A stretch of DNA of 64,000 nt. It comes from Ruegeria atlantica (GTDB taxonomy: Bacteria; Pseudomonadota; Alphaproteobacteria; Rhodobacterales; Rhodobacteraceae). Position numbers and translations under genes: made by a program. Below, piece after piece: positions 7,999 through 18,226 of the stretch. The stretch lies in contig NZ_WQCF01000001.1 in NCBI RefSeq assembly GCF_013032455.1, positions 1-64,000 of the forward strand. The letters are read 5' to 3'. The notes under the pieces are model-generated. The model was not told where the DNA came from, did not search any database, and saw only the letters and a list, made by a program, of their open reading frames with translations. Numbering within the stretch: position 1 is the first letter of the stretch; the number at the start of each line of letters is the position of its first letter.

Positions 7999-8664
7999 TC
8001 AGCCTTTCGGCTTGCGGCTTGCCCAGTCAGCCAGCGTGGTTTCCAGATCGCCGTAGCCAGTAAAGCGGCGCTCGAACTCTAAACCCATCTTGTCGGCGCA
8101 CTCGCGGGCGCGGGCTGTCAGGTCCGGATCGTCGATCTGTGCCTGATAGACCAACTTGGTATAGTTGCCGAAGTACATATCGCGCAGTTCAGGGTGGCGA
8201 TCCAGGCCCAGCGGCTTCCAGACAAAAGCGTCGAATTGTCGAGCGAGGAAATCGGTGAGGTAAAAAGCAGTGGTTTCATCGTCGCCGCGGGCTGCAAACT
8301 CCTGATTTCCTTCGAAGAAGGAATAACAATGGGGGCCCTTTACCATCTCGACCCCCAATTCCGCGCAAGCTTTCTCCAGCAGACCACCGGTGCCGCAATC
8401 GGCGTACACAACAAAGATTTGATCATAGTCGTCGCGGTGCTTCGACACAGCGTCCTGAACAGCCTGAGTAATCTTTTCGGGGTGGATATGCAGGATTGCG
8501 GGCAGACAGGTCAGCGCCATGTGGTCCCAGCCATTGCGGCGTTTAAGCTCCAGAATCTCTCGGGCAAGCGCACCACAGGCCAATAGCAAAATCTGCCCCT
8601 GTCCCTCAGAGTCGTAGCCTTTGGTTGTTAGGCTGGCGTCGTCAGGCATTTTCTCCTGCTGCAT
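7999..8664 (-). CDS. DUF1638 protein, partner of corrinoid methyltransfer
   Basis: A 221-residue protein matching what I recall of DUF1638: a LLACGALAREI opening, ALTCLPAILHIHPEKI, a VYADCGTGG loop and VKGPHCYSFFEG, with several conserved Cys and His that could bind metal or corrinoid. The ATG at 8664 has GAGGGG upstream; the frame extends further, but into the terminator of the preceding gene. In Roseobacters this family sits beside corrinoid proteins and MttB-type methyltransferases, as here, where the corrinoid-protein gene lies directly upstream on the same strand. Its biochemical role is not established; a part in corrinoid methyl transfer or activation is inference. Confidence 0.8.
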   Translation of the reverse strand: MQQEKMPDDASLTTKGYDSEGQGQILLLACGALAREILELKRRNGWDHMALTCLPAILHIHPEKITQAVQDAVSKHRDDYDQIFVVYADCGTGGLLEKACAELGVEMVKGPHCYSFFEGNQEFAARGDDETTAFYLTDFLARQFDAFVWKPLGLDRHPELRDMYFGNYTKLVYQAQIDDPDLTARARECADKMGLEFERRFTGYGDLETTLADWASRKPKG

Positions 8665-8702
8665 TGGGTGCCCCTCGGAAAACATACGACGGTCATTATA
8701 AC

Positions 8703-8735
8703 AAAAAGGGCCGCCCGGAAACCGGACGGCCCTTG
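8703..8735 (-). terminator. Rho-independent terminator after the corrinoid gene
   Basis: On the minus strand a 13-bp stem with one mismatch (arms 8722-8734 and 8706-8718, three-base loop) is followed by TTTTTG. It lies between the corrinoid-protein stop and the DUF1638 start, so it should limit transcription into the DUF1638 gene or act as an attenuating spacer within an operon. Confidence 0.8.
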
Positions 8736-8753
8736 AACAATCTACATGTCCGA

Positions 8754-9452
8754 TCAACCGGCCAGTTGGTTGTGCTTGCGCGAGACGAAGTCTTTGGCGG
8801 TTTCGACTGCGACGGCCGCGTCCCGGCAATAGGCGTCTGCGCCGATGGCTTTGCCGAATTCTTCGTTCAGGGGCGCGCCGCCAACCAGAACGATGTAATC
8901 TTCGCGCAGGCCTTGCTCGACAAGGGTGTCGATCACGACTTTCATGTAAGGCATGGTCGTGGTCAGCAGGGCAGACATGCCCAGAATATCAGGCTTTTCG
9001 GCTTCCAGTGCTTCCAGGTAGTTCTCGACCGGGTTGTTGATGCCCAGGTCGACAACCTCGAACCCAGCACCTTCCATCATCATCGAGACAAGGTTCTTGC
9101 CGATGTCATGGATGTCGCCTTTCACGGTGCCGATCACCATTTTACCCACGCGTGGAGCGCCGGTTTCAGCCAGAAGCGGCTTGAGGATGAACATGCCACC
9201 CTTCATTGCGTTTGCGGCCAAAAGAACCTCGGGGACGAAAAGGATGCCGTCGCGGAAGTCGTGACCAACGATGGTCATGCCACCGACGAGTGCCTTGGTC
9301 AGAATGTCGTAAGGCGTCCATCCGCGTTCTAGCAGGATGTTCACACCTTCTTCGATTTCTTCTTTCAGGCCGTCATAAAGATCGTCGAACATCTGTTCGA
9401 CAAGTTCGTCGTCATTCAGTTCGGACAGGACGATGTCTTCTTCATCGGACAT
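8754..9452 (-). CDS. Cobalamin-binding methyltransferase corrinoid protein
   Basis: A 232-residue methyl carrier of the MtbC/MttC/MtgC type. An N-terminal helical cap (about 20-100) precedes a B12-binding Rossmann domain with GDIHDIGKNL, where His at about 115 would be the lower cobalt ligand. The later GMSALLTTTMP and VLVGGAPLNEEF segments are typical of the family. It carries methyl groups between an MttB-type methyltransferase and a second methyltransferase. The likely MttB is at 35660-37204 on the same strand, 26 kb away. The ATG at 9452 is favoured over the upstream frame start because family members begin here. A 16-base palindrome lies 53 bases upstream. Confidence 0.92.
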   Translation of the reverse strand: MSDEEDIVLSELNDDELVEQMFDDLYDGLKEEIEEGVNILLERGWTPYDILTKALVGGMTIVGHDFRDGILFVPEVLLAANAMKGGMFILKPLLAETGAPRVGKMVIGTVKGDIHDIGKNLVSMMMEGAGFEVVDLGINNPVENYLEALEAEKPDILGMSALLTTTMPYMKVVIDTLVEQGLREDYIVLVGGAPLNEEFGKAIGADAYCRDAAVAVETAKDFVSRKHNQLAG

Positions 9453-9504
9453 GGGGTATTTCCCTGAGCTGTGCGGGCCGTGGGCCCGTGGTGGCATTTT
9501 TTCC

Positions 9505-9520
9505 CGTTTTGGCCAAAACG
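9505..9520. promoter_or_regulatory. Perfect 16-bp palindrome, candidate operator
   Basis: CGTTTTGGCCAAAACG is a perfect palindrome in the 298-base region between the divergent corrinoid and radical SAM genes, 53 bases from the corrinoid start. Its length and symmetry suit a dimeric repressor or activator. The regulator is unknown. The rest of 9453-9750 shows no gene. Confidence 0.5.
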
Positions 9521-9750
9521 TCGCAGTTTGACTGTGACGATTGCGACCTCAGTGGTTTCGGGACCGACCTATACGTCAGAATTTCACGTTACTCGACAGA
9601 ATTTTCTGCAAGATGATCCTGCATGCGGCTCATTTTTGTCCAAGCTCGTTGCTGGACCCAAGTCGCTGGAATCTACGCAGAACTAATTGGCAAGCTTGCT
9701 GGGGCATTAGATTAGCGATATAGCTGAAAGAGAACAAAGAAAGAACACGT

Positions 9751-10815
9751 ATGATTACATCGAACATTCGAGGTCGTGGAGCCACCACAAACGCCGCAGG
9801 ACGGTTCGAACAATTTGATACTGTTCCTTATGATGATGGCTGGGATCTTGAAGAAGACCTCCCTCCGTTGCGAACTGATGTAAGGGATGAATTCGCACGT
9901 AGCCTAATCACCTATAACCGCTCACCCGACCTGCCTTTTGACCGCTCGATCAATCCGTATCGCGGGTGCGAACATGGTTGTGTGTACTGTTTTGCCCGCC
10001 CGACCCATGCCTATCTGGGCCTTTCCCCGGGTCTGGACTTTGAAACTCGACTGATTGCGCGACCGAACGCGGCCGATACATTGCGCAAGGAATTGTCGGC
10101 CAAAGGCTACAAGGTGGCTCCCATTGCCTTGGGCACGAATACGGACCCGTATCAGCCGATTGAGAAGACCCGATTGATTACAAGGGATTGTCTGGCGGTT
10201 CTGCAAGAGTTCAATCATCCCATTGGTATCGTTACCAAGGGTACGCTGATCGAGAGGGATCTGGACATACTGGCGCCCATGGCGCGGAAGGGGTTGGTTC
10301 GGGTTGGGATTTCCCTGACCACCCTTGATGCCGACCTGTCCAGGCGGATGGAGCCGCGCGCTCCTTCCCCTCAGCGGCGTTTGGCCATCATTCGTCGCCT
10401 GACCCAAGCGGGCGTGCCCGTGCGGGTGATGACTTCTCCGGTCGTGCCAGGATTGACGGATCACGAATTAGAACAGCTGCTTGAGGCGGGCAAGGAGGCC
10501 GGGGCAGATGCAGCCAGTTGGATTATGCTGCGCTTACCGCGTGAGGTATCGGCGCTGTGGCAGGATTGGCTGCAAGAGCACGCACCGGAACGGACCGAAA
10601 AGATTATGTCCAAGCTGCGCGAGATGCACGGGGGTAGGGACTATGACCCGCGCTGGGGTCATCGGATGCGGGGCGAAGGGGAATATGCCGAACTGATTGG
10701 CAAGAGGTTCAAGTTAGCCGTCAAACGGCTGGGCCTTGAGACGAAAACATCAAAGCTACGTTGCGACTTGTTTGAGCGGCCAACCCAGGTCGGTGACCAA
10801 CTGAGCCTTCTGTAA
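9751..10815 (+). CDS. PA0069-family radical SAM protein
   Basis: A 354-residue radical S-adenosylmethionine enzyme. The cluster-binding motif CEHGCVYC follows the conserved SINPYRG segment, and FARPTHAYLGLSPGLDFET after it is characteristic of the PA0069 group, distantly related to spore photoproduct lyase. The substrate is unknown for this group; a DNA-repair role is often guessed but not shown. It is transcribed away from the corrinoid gene and ends at a bidirectional terminator shared with gltA. Confidence 0.88.
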   Translation: MITSNIRGRGATTNAAGRFEQFDTVPYDDGWDLEEDLPPLRTDVRDEFARSLITYNRSPDLPFDRSINPYRGCEHGCVYCFARPTHAYLGLSPGLDFETRLIARPNAADTLRKELSAKGYKVAPIALGTNTDPYQPIEKTRLITRDCLAVLQEFNHPIGIVTKGTLIERDLDILAPMARKGLVRVGISLTTLDADLSRRMEPRAPSPQRRLAIIRRLTQAGVPVRVMTSPVVPGLTDHELEQLLEAGKEAGADAASWIMLRLPREVSALWQDWLQEHAPERTEKIMSKLREMHGGRDYDPRWGHRMRGEGEYAELIGKRFKLAVKRLGLETKTSKLRCDLFERPTQVGDQLSLL

Positions 10816-10819
10816 AAAA

Positions 10820-10849
10820 AGCCCCAGACCTTGGTCCGGGGCTTTCTTG
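10820..10849. terminator. Bidirectional terminator between the radical SAM gene and gltA
   Basis: An 11-bp stem (10820-10830 with 10833-10843, one mismatch) is flanked by A7 on the left and TTTCTTG on the right, so it can terminate both converging genes. Confidence 0.85.
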
Positions 10850-10863
10850 TTAAATCGCAGCGA

Positions 10864-12159
10864 TCAGCGCTTTTCGATGTCGACATAGTCGCGCGTTGTC
10901 TCGCCCAAATACAGCTGACGTGGGCGGCCGATCTTGTTCTGAGGATCGGCAATCATCTCTTTCCACTGGCTTACCCAGCCAACGGTGCGCGACAGTGCGA
11001 AGATCGGGGTAAACATGGAGGTCGGGAAGCCCATCGCCTCAAGAATGATGCCCGAGTAGAAATCGACGTTCGGGAACAGCTTCTTATCGGCGAAATACGG
11101 ATCTTCCAGCGCCTGTTTCTCCAGCGCCTTGGCGACCTTCAGCTTCGGATTGTTTTCGATGTCCAACAGGTCCAGAACTTCGTCGGCCGACTGCTTCATC
11201 ACCTTGGCGCGCGGGTCAAAGTTCTTGTATACGCGGTGGCCAAAGCCCATCAGGCGGAACGGATCGTCCTTGTCCTTGGCGCGTGCGATGTATTCAGGGA
11301 TACGATCAACCGAGCCGATCTCTTCCAGCATCTCCAGACATGCCTGGTTCGCGCCGCCGTGGGCCGGACCCCAAAGGCAGGCAATCCCGGCGGCGATACA
11401 TGCAAACGGGTTCGAACCTGAAGACGACGCCAGACGTACGGTCGAGGTCGACGCATTCTGTTCATGATCCGCGTGCAGCGTCAGGATACGGTCCATCGCG
11501 CGGCTGAGGATCGGGTTGACCTCATAATCCTCGGCTGGAACGCTAAAGCACATGCGCAGGAAGTTCGACGCGTAATCCAGATCATTGCGAGGATACACGA
11601 AGGGCTGGCCTGTGTGATACTTGTAAGCCCAAGCTGCAATGGTCGGCATTTTAGCGATCAGGCGGTGCGAGGCGATCTCGCGTTGGTTCGGGTCCGAGAC
11701 GTCGGTCGAGTCGTGATAGAAGGCCGACATCGCACCAACAACGCCCACCATGATCGCCATCGGATGCGCGTCACGGCGGAAGCCACGATAGAAATACTGC
11801 ATCTGCTCATGCAGCATGGTGTGGCGAGTGATGGTGGTTTCGAACGTTTCCAGATCCTTGGCGGCAGGCAGCTCTCCGTACAGCAGCAGATAGCAGACTT
11901 CGAGGAAATGAGATTTCTCGGCCAACTGGTCGATCGGATAACCTCGGTGCAACAACTCACCTTTTTCACCGTCGATATAGGTGATGGTGCTGTCGCAGCT
12001 GGCCGTAGACGTGAAGCCCGGATCATAGGTGAACACACCAGCGTCGCTGTAAAGTCTACGAATGTCGATCACATCCGGACCTGCGGTTGGCGAGTGAACC
12101 GGCAACTCGTAGTTTTCGCCATTTACGGTGAGAGTGGCTGTCTTGTTGTTGTCGGTCAT
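10864..12159 (-). CDS. gltA: Citrate synthase
   Basis: Type II (hexameric) citrate synthase, 431 residues, condensing oxaloacetate and acetyl-CoA at the entry of the TCA cycle. Catalytic elements are visible: GPAHGGANQ with the first His, [14 protein letters not shown] with the second, and [11 protein letters not shown] with the catalytic Asp/aromatic region nearby. The N-terminal [13 protein letters not shown] segment is typical of Gram-negative enzymes. The ATG at 12159 follows AAGGGA; in-frame codons further upstream lack such a site. gltX lies upstream on the same strand after 120 bases. Confidence 0.97.
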   Translation of the reverse strand: MTDNNKTATLTVNGENYELPVHSPTAGPDVIDIRRLYSDAGVFTYDPGFTSTASCDSTITYIDGEKGELLHRGYPIDQLAEKSHFLEVCYLLLYGELPAAKDLETFETTITRHTMLHEQMQYFYRGFRRDAHPMAIMVGVVGAMSAFYHDSTDVSDPNQREIASHRLIAKMPTIAAWAYKYHTGQPFVYPRNDLDYASNFLRMCFSVPAEDYEVNPILSRAMDRILTLHADHEQNASTSTVRLASSSGSNPFACIAAGIACLWGPAHGGANQACLEMLEEIGSVDRIPEYIARAKDKDDPFRLMGFGHRVYKNFDPRAKVMKQSADEVLDLLDIENNPKLKVAKALEKQALEDPYFADKKLFPNVDFYSGIILEAMGFPTSMFTPIFALSRTVGWVSQWKEMIADPQNKIGRPRQLYLGETTRDYVDIEKR

Positions 12160-12279
12160 CGTTGTCCCTTCTTCGTTCATGCGCGCACCAAGCGAGTGGT
12201 CGGTAACGCTGTCTACGGTCACGCACCAATGTGCTGACCGGTCGTAGCTGAGCAGCGTTACCTGAATATGAAGTCAGGA

Positions 12280-13680
12280 CTAATTTGCTGCGTCGGAAAG
12301 CCGCGCCAAGGTTTCATCGCGCCCCAGCACAAGCATCATGTCAAATACCGAAGGAGTCACAGCACGACCTGCCAGCGCCGCCCTCAGCGGGCCAGCGAGC
12401 TTGCCGAACTTAACGCCCTGCGCCTCGGCAAAGGTATTGAGGGCTTCCTCCAGCTCTTTCCGCGTCCAGCTAGCATTTTGCACGTGCGGCGTCAATTCTT
12501 TCAGTATACCGTCGGATACAGATTGTAGCGCCTTTGTCGCTTTCTCATCCGGCTCTATCGGTCGAGTAGCTAAAATAAAGTGAGCTTTTTCAAGTAATTC
12601 AGGGAATGTTCTGGCGCGATCCTTCAGGCAAAACATCGCACGTTCCAAATCACTTGATTGTGTCGAGTTGAGAGCGGGACGCTCTGCCGCAGCCAGATAG
12701 GCCTCGATTTCATGCCGCAGCGCAGCATCATCTGCAATTGCAATGTGCTGCCCACACAGATTCTCAAGTTTTTTGAGGTCGAAGCGAGCGGGGCTTTTGC
12801 CGATTCCATCCAGATCGAACCATTCCTTAGCCTGCTCATCAGTGAAAAACTCGTCATCGCCGTGGCTCCAACCGAGGCGCGTAAGGTAATTGCGCATTCC
12901 CGCAGCCAGGTAGCCCATCGCCTGGTATTCCTGTGCGCCCAGGGCACCGTGGCGTTTGGACAATTTCTTACCGTCCGGACCATGAATCAGCGGGATATGA
13001 GCCCAGACCGGAACGTCCCAGCCCATCGCTTCGTAGATCATCATCTGGCGCGCGGCATTGTTCAGGTGGTCGTCGCCTCGGATTACATGGGTCACTCCCA
13101 TATCGTGGTCGTCCACCACCACGGCCAGCATGTAGACCGGGGTTCCGTCCGAGCGCAGCAGGACCATATCGTCCAGCTGATCGTTGCGGATGGTAACATC
13201 TCCCTGCACTTGATCGCGGATCACGGTCGCGCCGTCCTGCGGGGCTTTGATGCGGATAACATACGGCGCATCCGGATGTGACGCAGGGTCGGCGTCACGC
13301 CAAGGGCTGCGGAATAGGGTCGATTTACCCTCGGCGCGGGCCTGTTCACGGAATGCAGCGATTTCATCCTGGGTCGAGAAACACTTATACGCTTTCCCCT
13401 CAGACAGCAGTTGATGTGCAACCTCTGCGTGGCGCGCCGCACCCTCGAACTGACTGATTACGTCACCGTCATGGTCCAGCCCCAGCCATTCCATGCCCTG
13501 CAAGATCGCCGCCGTTGCCTCGGGTGTCGACCGTTCGCGGTCCGTATCCTCAATCCGCAAAAGAAACTTACCACCGCGGCCCCGGGCATAAAGCCAGTTG
13601 AACAGTGCTGTACGCGCACCACCGATGTGCAGAAAACCGGTGGGCGATGGGGCGAAACGGGTGACGACCTGATCGGACAT
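12280..13680 (-). CDS. gltX: Glutamyl-tRNA synthetase
   Basis: A class I aminoacyl-tRNA synthetase of 466 residues that charges tRNA-Glu. [17 protein letters not shown] contains the HIGH-type motif and [11 protein letters not shown] the KMSKS-type loop. The C-terminal anticodon-binding domain ends in a Leu/Ala-rich helix. I use the ATG at 13680 because the next in-frame start, 12 codons upstream, has no ribosome binding site and family members start near [13 protein letters not shown]. Alphaproteobacteria often carry two gltX copies, so it may have a paralogue. comEC is divergent. Confidence 0.96.
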   Translation of the reverse strand: MSDQVVTRFAPSPTGFLHIGGARTALFNWLYARGRGGKFLLRIEDTDRERSTPEATAAILQGMEWLGLDHDGDVISQFEGAARHAEVAHQLLSEGKAYKCFSTQDEIAAFREQARAEGKSTLFRSPWRDADPASHPDAPYVIRIKAPQDGATVIRDQVQGDVTIRNDQLDDMVLLRSDGTPVYMLAVVVDDHDMGVTHVIRGDDHLNNAARQMMIYEAMGWDVPVWAHIPLIHGPDGKKLSKRHGALGAQEYQAMGYLAAGMRNYLTRLGWSHGDDEFFTDEQAKEWFDLDGIGKSPARFDLKKLENLCGQHIAIADDAALRHEIEAYLAAAERPALNSTQSSDLERAMFCLKDRARTFPELLEKAHFILATRPIEPDEKATKALQSVSDGILKELTPHVQNASWTRKELEEALNTFAEAQGVKFGKLAGPLRAALAGRAVTPSVFDMMLVLGRDETLARLSDAAN

Positions 13681-13758
13681 TGTGTGGATTAACCTTTTGG
13701 TAACCGTGTCTGGCATAGTTTGGCGTCTGTCTAACGAGCCCGAAGGACGGGGGCAACC

Positions 13759-15810
13759 ATGCGTGTTCTGGCACGGGCCGAAGCCGCATTATTGAACCAG
13801 ACCGGATATTTGTTTCAGTGGTCTCCGGTGTGTCTGGCGGTCGGCATTGGCCTGTATTTCAGCCTCAGGTTTGAACCCGGCTGGCAGGTTTATGCATACG
13901 TGATGGGTCTGATTGCAGCGCTCATAGGGATCGGCTGTTTGGGTCGCACCGGGTGGTCTGCGTTGGCAATTGGGGGTGCGCTAATTGCGGCTGGGTTCAT
14001 TCTGGCAGGTGCGCGGGCTCACTCGGTTGCAGAGCCGGTTTTGTCATGGCGTTACTACGGCCCCATCGAGGGGAGGGTCGTTGCCTTGGATCGCTCTGCG
14101 TCGGACGCGTTGCGGGTAACGCTGGATCGGGTGCGAATTGGGGATGTGCCCGAAGATCGCCGCCCGCATCGCGTCCGGCTTTCACTGCATGGTGGTTCGG
14201 CGGCGCTAATGGCTGGCCAGAGGATCATGACCACTGGTCATCTGTCTTCGCCGCAAGGCCCGGTCGAGCCTGGCGGTTTTGATTTCCGGCGTCATGCCTG
14301 GTTTCAACGTTTAGGCGCGGTCGGCTACACACGCGCCCCAGTGATGACCGTAGCGCCTGCAGAAAGTGCGCAGGAGGGGGTCCGCATCACAGCCTGGCGA
14401 ATGGAGATTTCAGAACAAGTGCGTTCCATCCTGCCCGGGGAAATCGGCGGATTCGCTGCAGCCGTCACAACTGGCGATCGCAGCGGTATGGGACAAGATA
14501 CACTGAAGTCTTTACGGGCTTCCAACTTGGCGCACCTGCTGGCCATATCCGGGCTGCACATGGGATTGCTAACCGGGTTCGTGTTTTTGGTATGCCGGCT
14601 GGGTTTGTCAGCAATCCCTGCAGTTGCTCTGAGGGTGCCTGTTCGCAAACTGGCTGCAGTCGGTGCACTAATCTCGGCAGTTACCTATTTGATGTTGTCC
14701 GGCGGTAACGTCGCAACAGAGCGTGCATTTGTCATGGCGAGTGTCATGCTCGGCGCCATCCTCATCGACCGCCGCGCCATTTCATTACGCGCAGTGGCAG
14801 TGGCAGCGTTGATCGTATTGGTGCTGCGCCCCGAAACTCTGCCCAGCCCCGGGTTTCAGATGTCTTTTGCCGCGACGACAGCACTTGTTGCCGTATTTGG
14901 TTGGTTGCGTGACTTGGGTCAGTTGCCGGGACCGAAATGGTTGCGGCCAGTGGTCGGGTTACTGCTGTCTTCGGCCATTGCCGGATTGGCAACCGCGCCG
15001 ATCGGGGCAGCTCACTTCAATACAATGTCCTACTATGGGCTGCTCGCAAACATGCTGTCGGTTCCAGTAATGGGGTTGATCGTCGTACCTGCAGCCTTTG
15101 TTGCCGCGCTTTTGGCACCACTTGGGCTGGAAGTAATGGCGCTAAAGGTCATGGGGCTGGGGCTGGAGTGGATTCTGGTCGTTGCGGAGCGGGTGTCTGC
15201 GTTGGACGGAGCCCAAGGATTTGTCGCAAGCCCGCCATCTTATGTATTGCCCATGTTTGCACTTGGCGCCTTGTGGTTGGCGCTGTGGCGCGGTCACGCC
15301 AGATGGGTGGGGGGGGCAGTGCTTGCCGCCGCTTTTTTGCTGTGGGGGCAGGGACATCGCCCTGATATTCTCGTTGCTGATTCAGGTGGGCTCGTGGGCG
15401 TCATGACCAAGGCCGGTCGAGCGCTGAGCAAAGAGAATGGAAGCGGATTTATCGCATCGGTCTGGTTGGAAAATGACGGAGACGGTGTGGATCAGATCAA
15501 AGCAGCCAGCCGATGGCCTAACGGTGCGGATTTAGTTCCACGCTATGTTTGGCAAGGAAAAGAGCTGGTCCACATTACCGGAAAGCGCGCGGCACAAGGG
15601 TTCGATGAGTGTCGGGAAAATCAGATCGTTGTGTCCGCTGTCGATCTCGACTTGAAAGGAGAGTGCGGTTTGTTCGACCCAAGCCGACTGAAAAAGACCG
15701 GCAGCCTTGCCCTGTTAGATGGTCGCACTACGACCAGCCGAGAGATGATTGGCCACCGCTTGTGGTCCCCGGGCCCGGCCAAGGACCATAAGCGCTTGCG
15801 GGATCAGTAG
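13759..15810 (+). CDS. comEC: ComEC/Rec2 family competence protein
   Basis: A 683-residue polytopic membrane protein. N-terminal transmembrane helices and a soluble beta-rich domain (DUF4131, about 30-190) precede the ComEC competence domain, with the signature [12 protein letters not shown] at about residue 260 and many following helices. The C-terminal soluble region corresponds to the beta-lactamase-like part but lacks an obvious HxHxDH, so it is probably degenerate. The family forms the inner-membrane channel for single-stranded DNA uptake. Its last 7 bases overlap lexA tail to tail. Confidence 0.92.
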   Translation: MRVLARAEAALLNQTGYLFQWSPVCLAVGIGLYFSLRFEPGWQVYAYVMGLIAALIGIGCLGRTGWSALAIGGALIAAGFILAGARAHSVAEPVLSWRYYGPIEGRVVALDRSASDALRVTLDRVRIGDVPEDRRPHRVRLSLHGGSAALMAGQRIMTTGHLSSPQGPVEPGGFDFRRHAWFQRLGAVGYTRAPVMTVAPAESAQEGVRITAWRMEISEQVRSILPGEIGGFAAAVTTGDRSGMGQDTLKSLRASNLAHLLAISGLHMGLLTGFVFLVCRLGLSAIPAVALRVPVRKLAAVGALISAVTYLMLSGGNVATERAFVMASVMLGAILIDRRAISLRAVAVAALIVLVLRPETLPSPGFQMSFAATTALVAVFGWLRDLGQLPGPKWLRPVVGLLLSSAIAGLATAPIGAAHFNTMSYYGLLANMLSVPVMGLIVVPAAFVAALLAPLGLEVMALKVMGLGLEWILVVAERVSALDGAQGFVASPPSYVLPMFALGALWLALWRGHARWVGGAVLAAAFLLWGQGHRPDILVADSGGLVGVMTKAGRALSKENGSGFIASVWLENDGDGVDQIKAASRWPNGADLVPRYVWQGKELVHITGKRAAQGFDECRENQIVVSAVDLDLKGECGLFDPSRLKKTGSLALLDGRTTTSREMIGHRLWSPGPAKDHKRLRDQ

Positions 15811-16502
15811 CTGCGGATAAGCCCGACCAGCCGTCCTTGAACTTTGACTTTTTCCTCAGGCAGGACGCGGGTTTCATAGGCTGGGTTCGCTGCTTCAAGC
15901 GCGATGGCATTTCCCCGGCGGAAGAACCGTTTCAATGTCGCCTCCTGATCCTCGACCAACGCCACGACGATGTCACCGTTATCAGCTGTCTTGGTTTCGC
16001 GGATTACAACGACGTCGCCGTCATTGATGCCAGCATCAATCATCGAGTCGCCCCGCACTTCCAATGCGTAGTGATCGCCTCTGCCCGAGACCATGCTGCC
16101 AGGTACGGCAACGCGGTGCGATTCATGGCTGATCGCTTCGATCGGGACACCGGCGGCGATGCGACCCATCACCGGTAATTCCAAAGCATCGACGGTGACG
16201 GGTTCGAAATTCGCCGGGCGCGCACCTTCTGGTTTGTCACCTTCGATGACGCGTGGCTTAAAGGCGGCTGTCGGCTCACCGCCCAAACTCTCCGGCAGTT
16301 TCACAATTTCAATCGCGCGGGCGCGGTGGGCAAGGCGGCGGATAAAACCACGTTCTTCCAGCGCGGTGATCAGTCGGTGGATGCCGGATTTTGATCGCAG
16401 ATCCAATGCAGCCTTCATTTCGTCAAAGCTGGGCGGAACACCGTCCGCTTGAACGCGTTTGTGGATGAATTCCAACAAATCCAACTGTTTCTTGGTCAGC
16501 AT
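15804..16502 (-). CDS. lexA: LexA repressor
   Basis: The SOS repressor, 232 residues. The N-terminal winged helix-turn-helix (1-60, with [20 protein letters not shown]) binds DNA. The self-cleavage site is Ala117-Gly118 (GRIAAGVP), with catalytic Ser153 (GDSMIDAG) and Lys191 (EATLKRF). RecA filaments trigger cleavage and release of DNA-repair genes. A GTTC-N7-GTTC operator lies 34-48 bases upstream of the start, showing autoregulation in the alphaproteobacterial manner. It follows moeA on the same strand after 78 bases. Confidence 0.97.
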   Translation of the reverse strand: MLTKKQLDLLEFIHKRVQADGVPPSFDEMKAALDLRSKSGIHRLITALEERGFIRRLAHRARAIEIVKLPESLGGEPTAAFKPRVIEGDKPEGARPANFEPVTVDALELPVMGRIAAGVPIEAISHESHRVAVPGSMVSGRGDHYALEVRGDSMIDAGINDGDVVVIRETKTADNGDIVVALVEDQEATLKRFFRRGNAIALEAANPAYETRVLPEEKVKVQGRLVGLIRSY

Positions 16503-16535
16503 TGCTCACACCTCGTCGGTTATGCGTTTTCTTTT

Positions 16536-16550
16536 GTTCTACGCATGTTC
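16536..16550. promoter_or_regulatory. LexA box (GTTC-N7-GTTC)
   Basis: GTTC TACGCAT GTTC fits exactly the direct-repeat operator described for LexA in Rhodobacter and other alphaproteobacteria, which differs from the palindromic E. coli box. It lies between moeA and lexA, directly upstream of lexA. Confidence 0.9.
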
Positions 16551-16580
16551 ACGTTTTGTGTCAACGAATTTGAATGGCGC

Positions 16581-17753
16581 CTAGATGGGCAAATACAGCA
16601 CTTTATCCCCGGCAGGGCGTGCGGGATCATTCGGTTCGCGTACCAAAAGAGCGTTGGCCCTGGCCAGAACACTGAGCAGCGAGCTGTCCTGATCGGCGCA
16701 GGCGCGAATGCCATCTTCGCTTAGAACGGCGCGCATGTAATGTTCGCGTGGACCGTTTTTACCAATTGGTTCTGTTAAACGCGCATGTTGGAAAGGCGCC
16801 AAAACCTGCTCGATACCCAGCATTCGACGAAGCATCGGCAGCAGGAAGAGATAACCGCAAACCATTGCACTTACAGGATTACCTGGCAATCCGACCATCG
16901 CCGAACCGTTTAGGCGTCCAGCCATCAAAGGTTTGCCTGGACGCATACGAATTTTGTAGAAAGACCGCTCCATCCCAAGGTTTTGAGACACATCTGCGAC
17001 CAGATCGTATTCGCCAACCGAGGCGCCGCCGATGGTAACGACCAGATCAGCGCCTGCGGCCAGCCCAAAAGCTGTCTCAAGGGAGGCAACGGTATCGCGT
17101 GCGATCGGAAGGATACGCACCTGTGCACCCTCGTTTTCCAGCAGGGCTTTTAAGCCGAAAGTGTTGGACGCGATGATCTGGTCAGGGCCGGGGATCTCAC
17201 CTGGCATCACCAGTTCGTCCCCAGTCGAGATCAGCGCAACGACGGGTTTACGAGCGACAGGCACTGTGGGGATGTTCATTGCCGCCATCAGGGCCACGTC
17301 TTCGGGGCGCAGTATACGCGGTGCGGTGATTTTGTTGCCTGCCTTAAAGTCAATTCCCGCGGGTCGGATATTTGTTTTGGTGCCGGGTTCGTCACTGATT
17401 GTGATCAGGTCTCCGCGCCGCTCCGTATCTTCTTGAATGATAACGAAATCAGCGCCTTCCGGCACGGGCGCGCCGGTAAAAATGCGTACGGCCTGCCCAG
17501 GCCCAACAGTCCCATTAAACCGACGCCCGGCCGCCGATTCACCGATGACCTTGAACATGGCGTGCAGCTCGACTTCGGTCGATTTCAACGCGTAACCGTC
17601 CATCGAGGACGCTGGAAACGGAGGTTGATCTCGGGTGGCGCTGACATCCTGTGCCAGTACTCGTCCCGCTGCCTTGTGAAGGGAAACGGATTCTGTCTCT
17701 AGCGGTGATACTAGATCAAACAACAGCGATCGGGCGTCTTCGACGGTAATCAT
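16581..17753 (-). CDS. moeA: Molybdopterin molybdenumtransferase
   Basis: MoeA, 390 residues, inserts molybdate into adenylylated molybdopterin to complete the cofactor. The N-terminal [38 protein letters not shown] opening (about 25-60), the [11 protein letters not shown] segment and the [11 protein letters not shown] loop are family hallmarks; the C-terminal domain IV is present. Its start overlaps the moaC stop by four bases. The two are clearly cotranscribed with trpC upstream. Confidence 0.95.
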   Translation of the reverse strand: MITVEDARSLLFDLVSPLETESVSLHKAAGRVLAQDVSATRDQPPFPASSMDGYALKSTEVELHAMFKVIGESAAGRRFNGTVGPGQAVRIFTGAPVPEGADFVIIQEDTERRGDLITISDEPGTKTNIRPAGIDFKAGNKITAPRILRPEDVALMAAMNIPTVPVARKPVVALISTGDELVMPGEIPGPDQIIASNTFGLKALLENEGAQVRILPIARDTVASLETAFGLAAGADLVVTIGGASVGEYDLVADVSQNLGMERSFYKIRMRPGKPLMAGRLNGSAMVGLPGNPVSAMVCGYLFLLPMLRRMLGIEQVLAPFQHARLTEPIGKNGPREHYMRAVLSEDGIRACADQDSSLLSVLARANALLVREPNDPARPAGDKVLYLPI

Positions 17754-18226
17754 TTCGCCTCGTAACGACCTGATTTACCGCCATCTTTCAAAAGAACGCG
17801 GAGACCACCGATTTCCATGGCCTTGTCGACCGCCTTGGTCATGTCATACACGGTCAACGCCGCTGTCGAGGCGGCTGTCAGTGCCTCCATTTCAACTCCG
17901 GTCTGGCCCGAGGTCTTCACAGTTGCTTCGATCTGGACGCCGGGTAAATCGGGATCCAGCTTTAATTCGACTGCAACTTTGGTGACAGGCAGAGGATGAC
18001 ACAGTGGGATCAGGTCGGGTGTCTTCTTGGCCCCCATGATTCCTGCCAATCGTGCTACTCCTAAAACATCCCCCTTCTTAGCACGGCCTTCTGAAATTAA
18101 ATCAAAGGTTTCCGGCGCCATCTTGATGTGGGCGGCTGCCACGGCTACTCGATCGGTCACGGCCTTGTCCGAGACATCAACCATATGGGCCTGGCCTTGC
18201 GCATCAAAATGGGTAAGTGGCATCAC
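17750..18226 (-). CDS. moaC: Cyclic pyranopterin monophosphate synthase
   Basis: MoaC, 158 residues, converts the MoaA product to cyclic pyranopterin monophosphate, the first stable molybdopterin precursor. [18 protein letters not shown] and [11 protein letters not shown] are the expected active-site segments, and the length matches the family. It overlaps trpC upstream and moeA downstream by four bases each, so the tryptophan and cofactor genes are one coupled operon. Confidence 0.96.
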   Translation of the reverse strand: MMPLTHFDAQGQAHMVDVSDKAVTDRVAVAAAHIKMAPETFDLISEGRAKKGDVLGVARLAGIMGAKKTPDLIPLCHPLPVTKVAVELKLDPDLPGVQIEATVKTSGQTGVEMEALTAASTAALTVYDMTKAVDKAMEIGGLRVLLKDGGKSGRYEAK

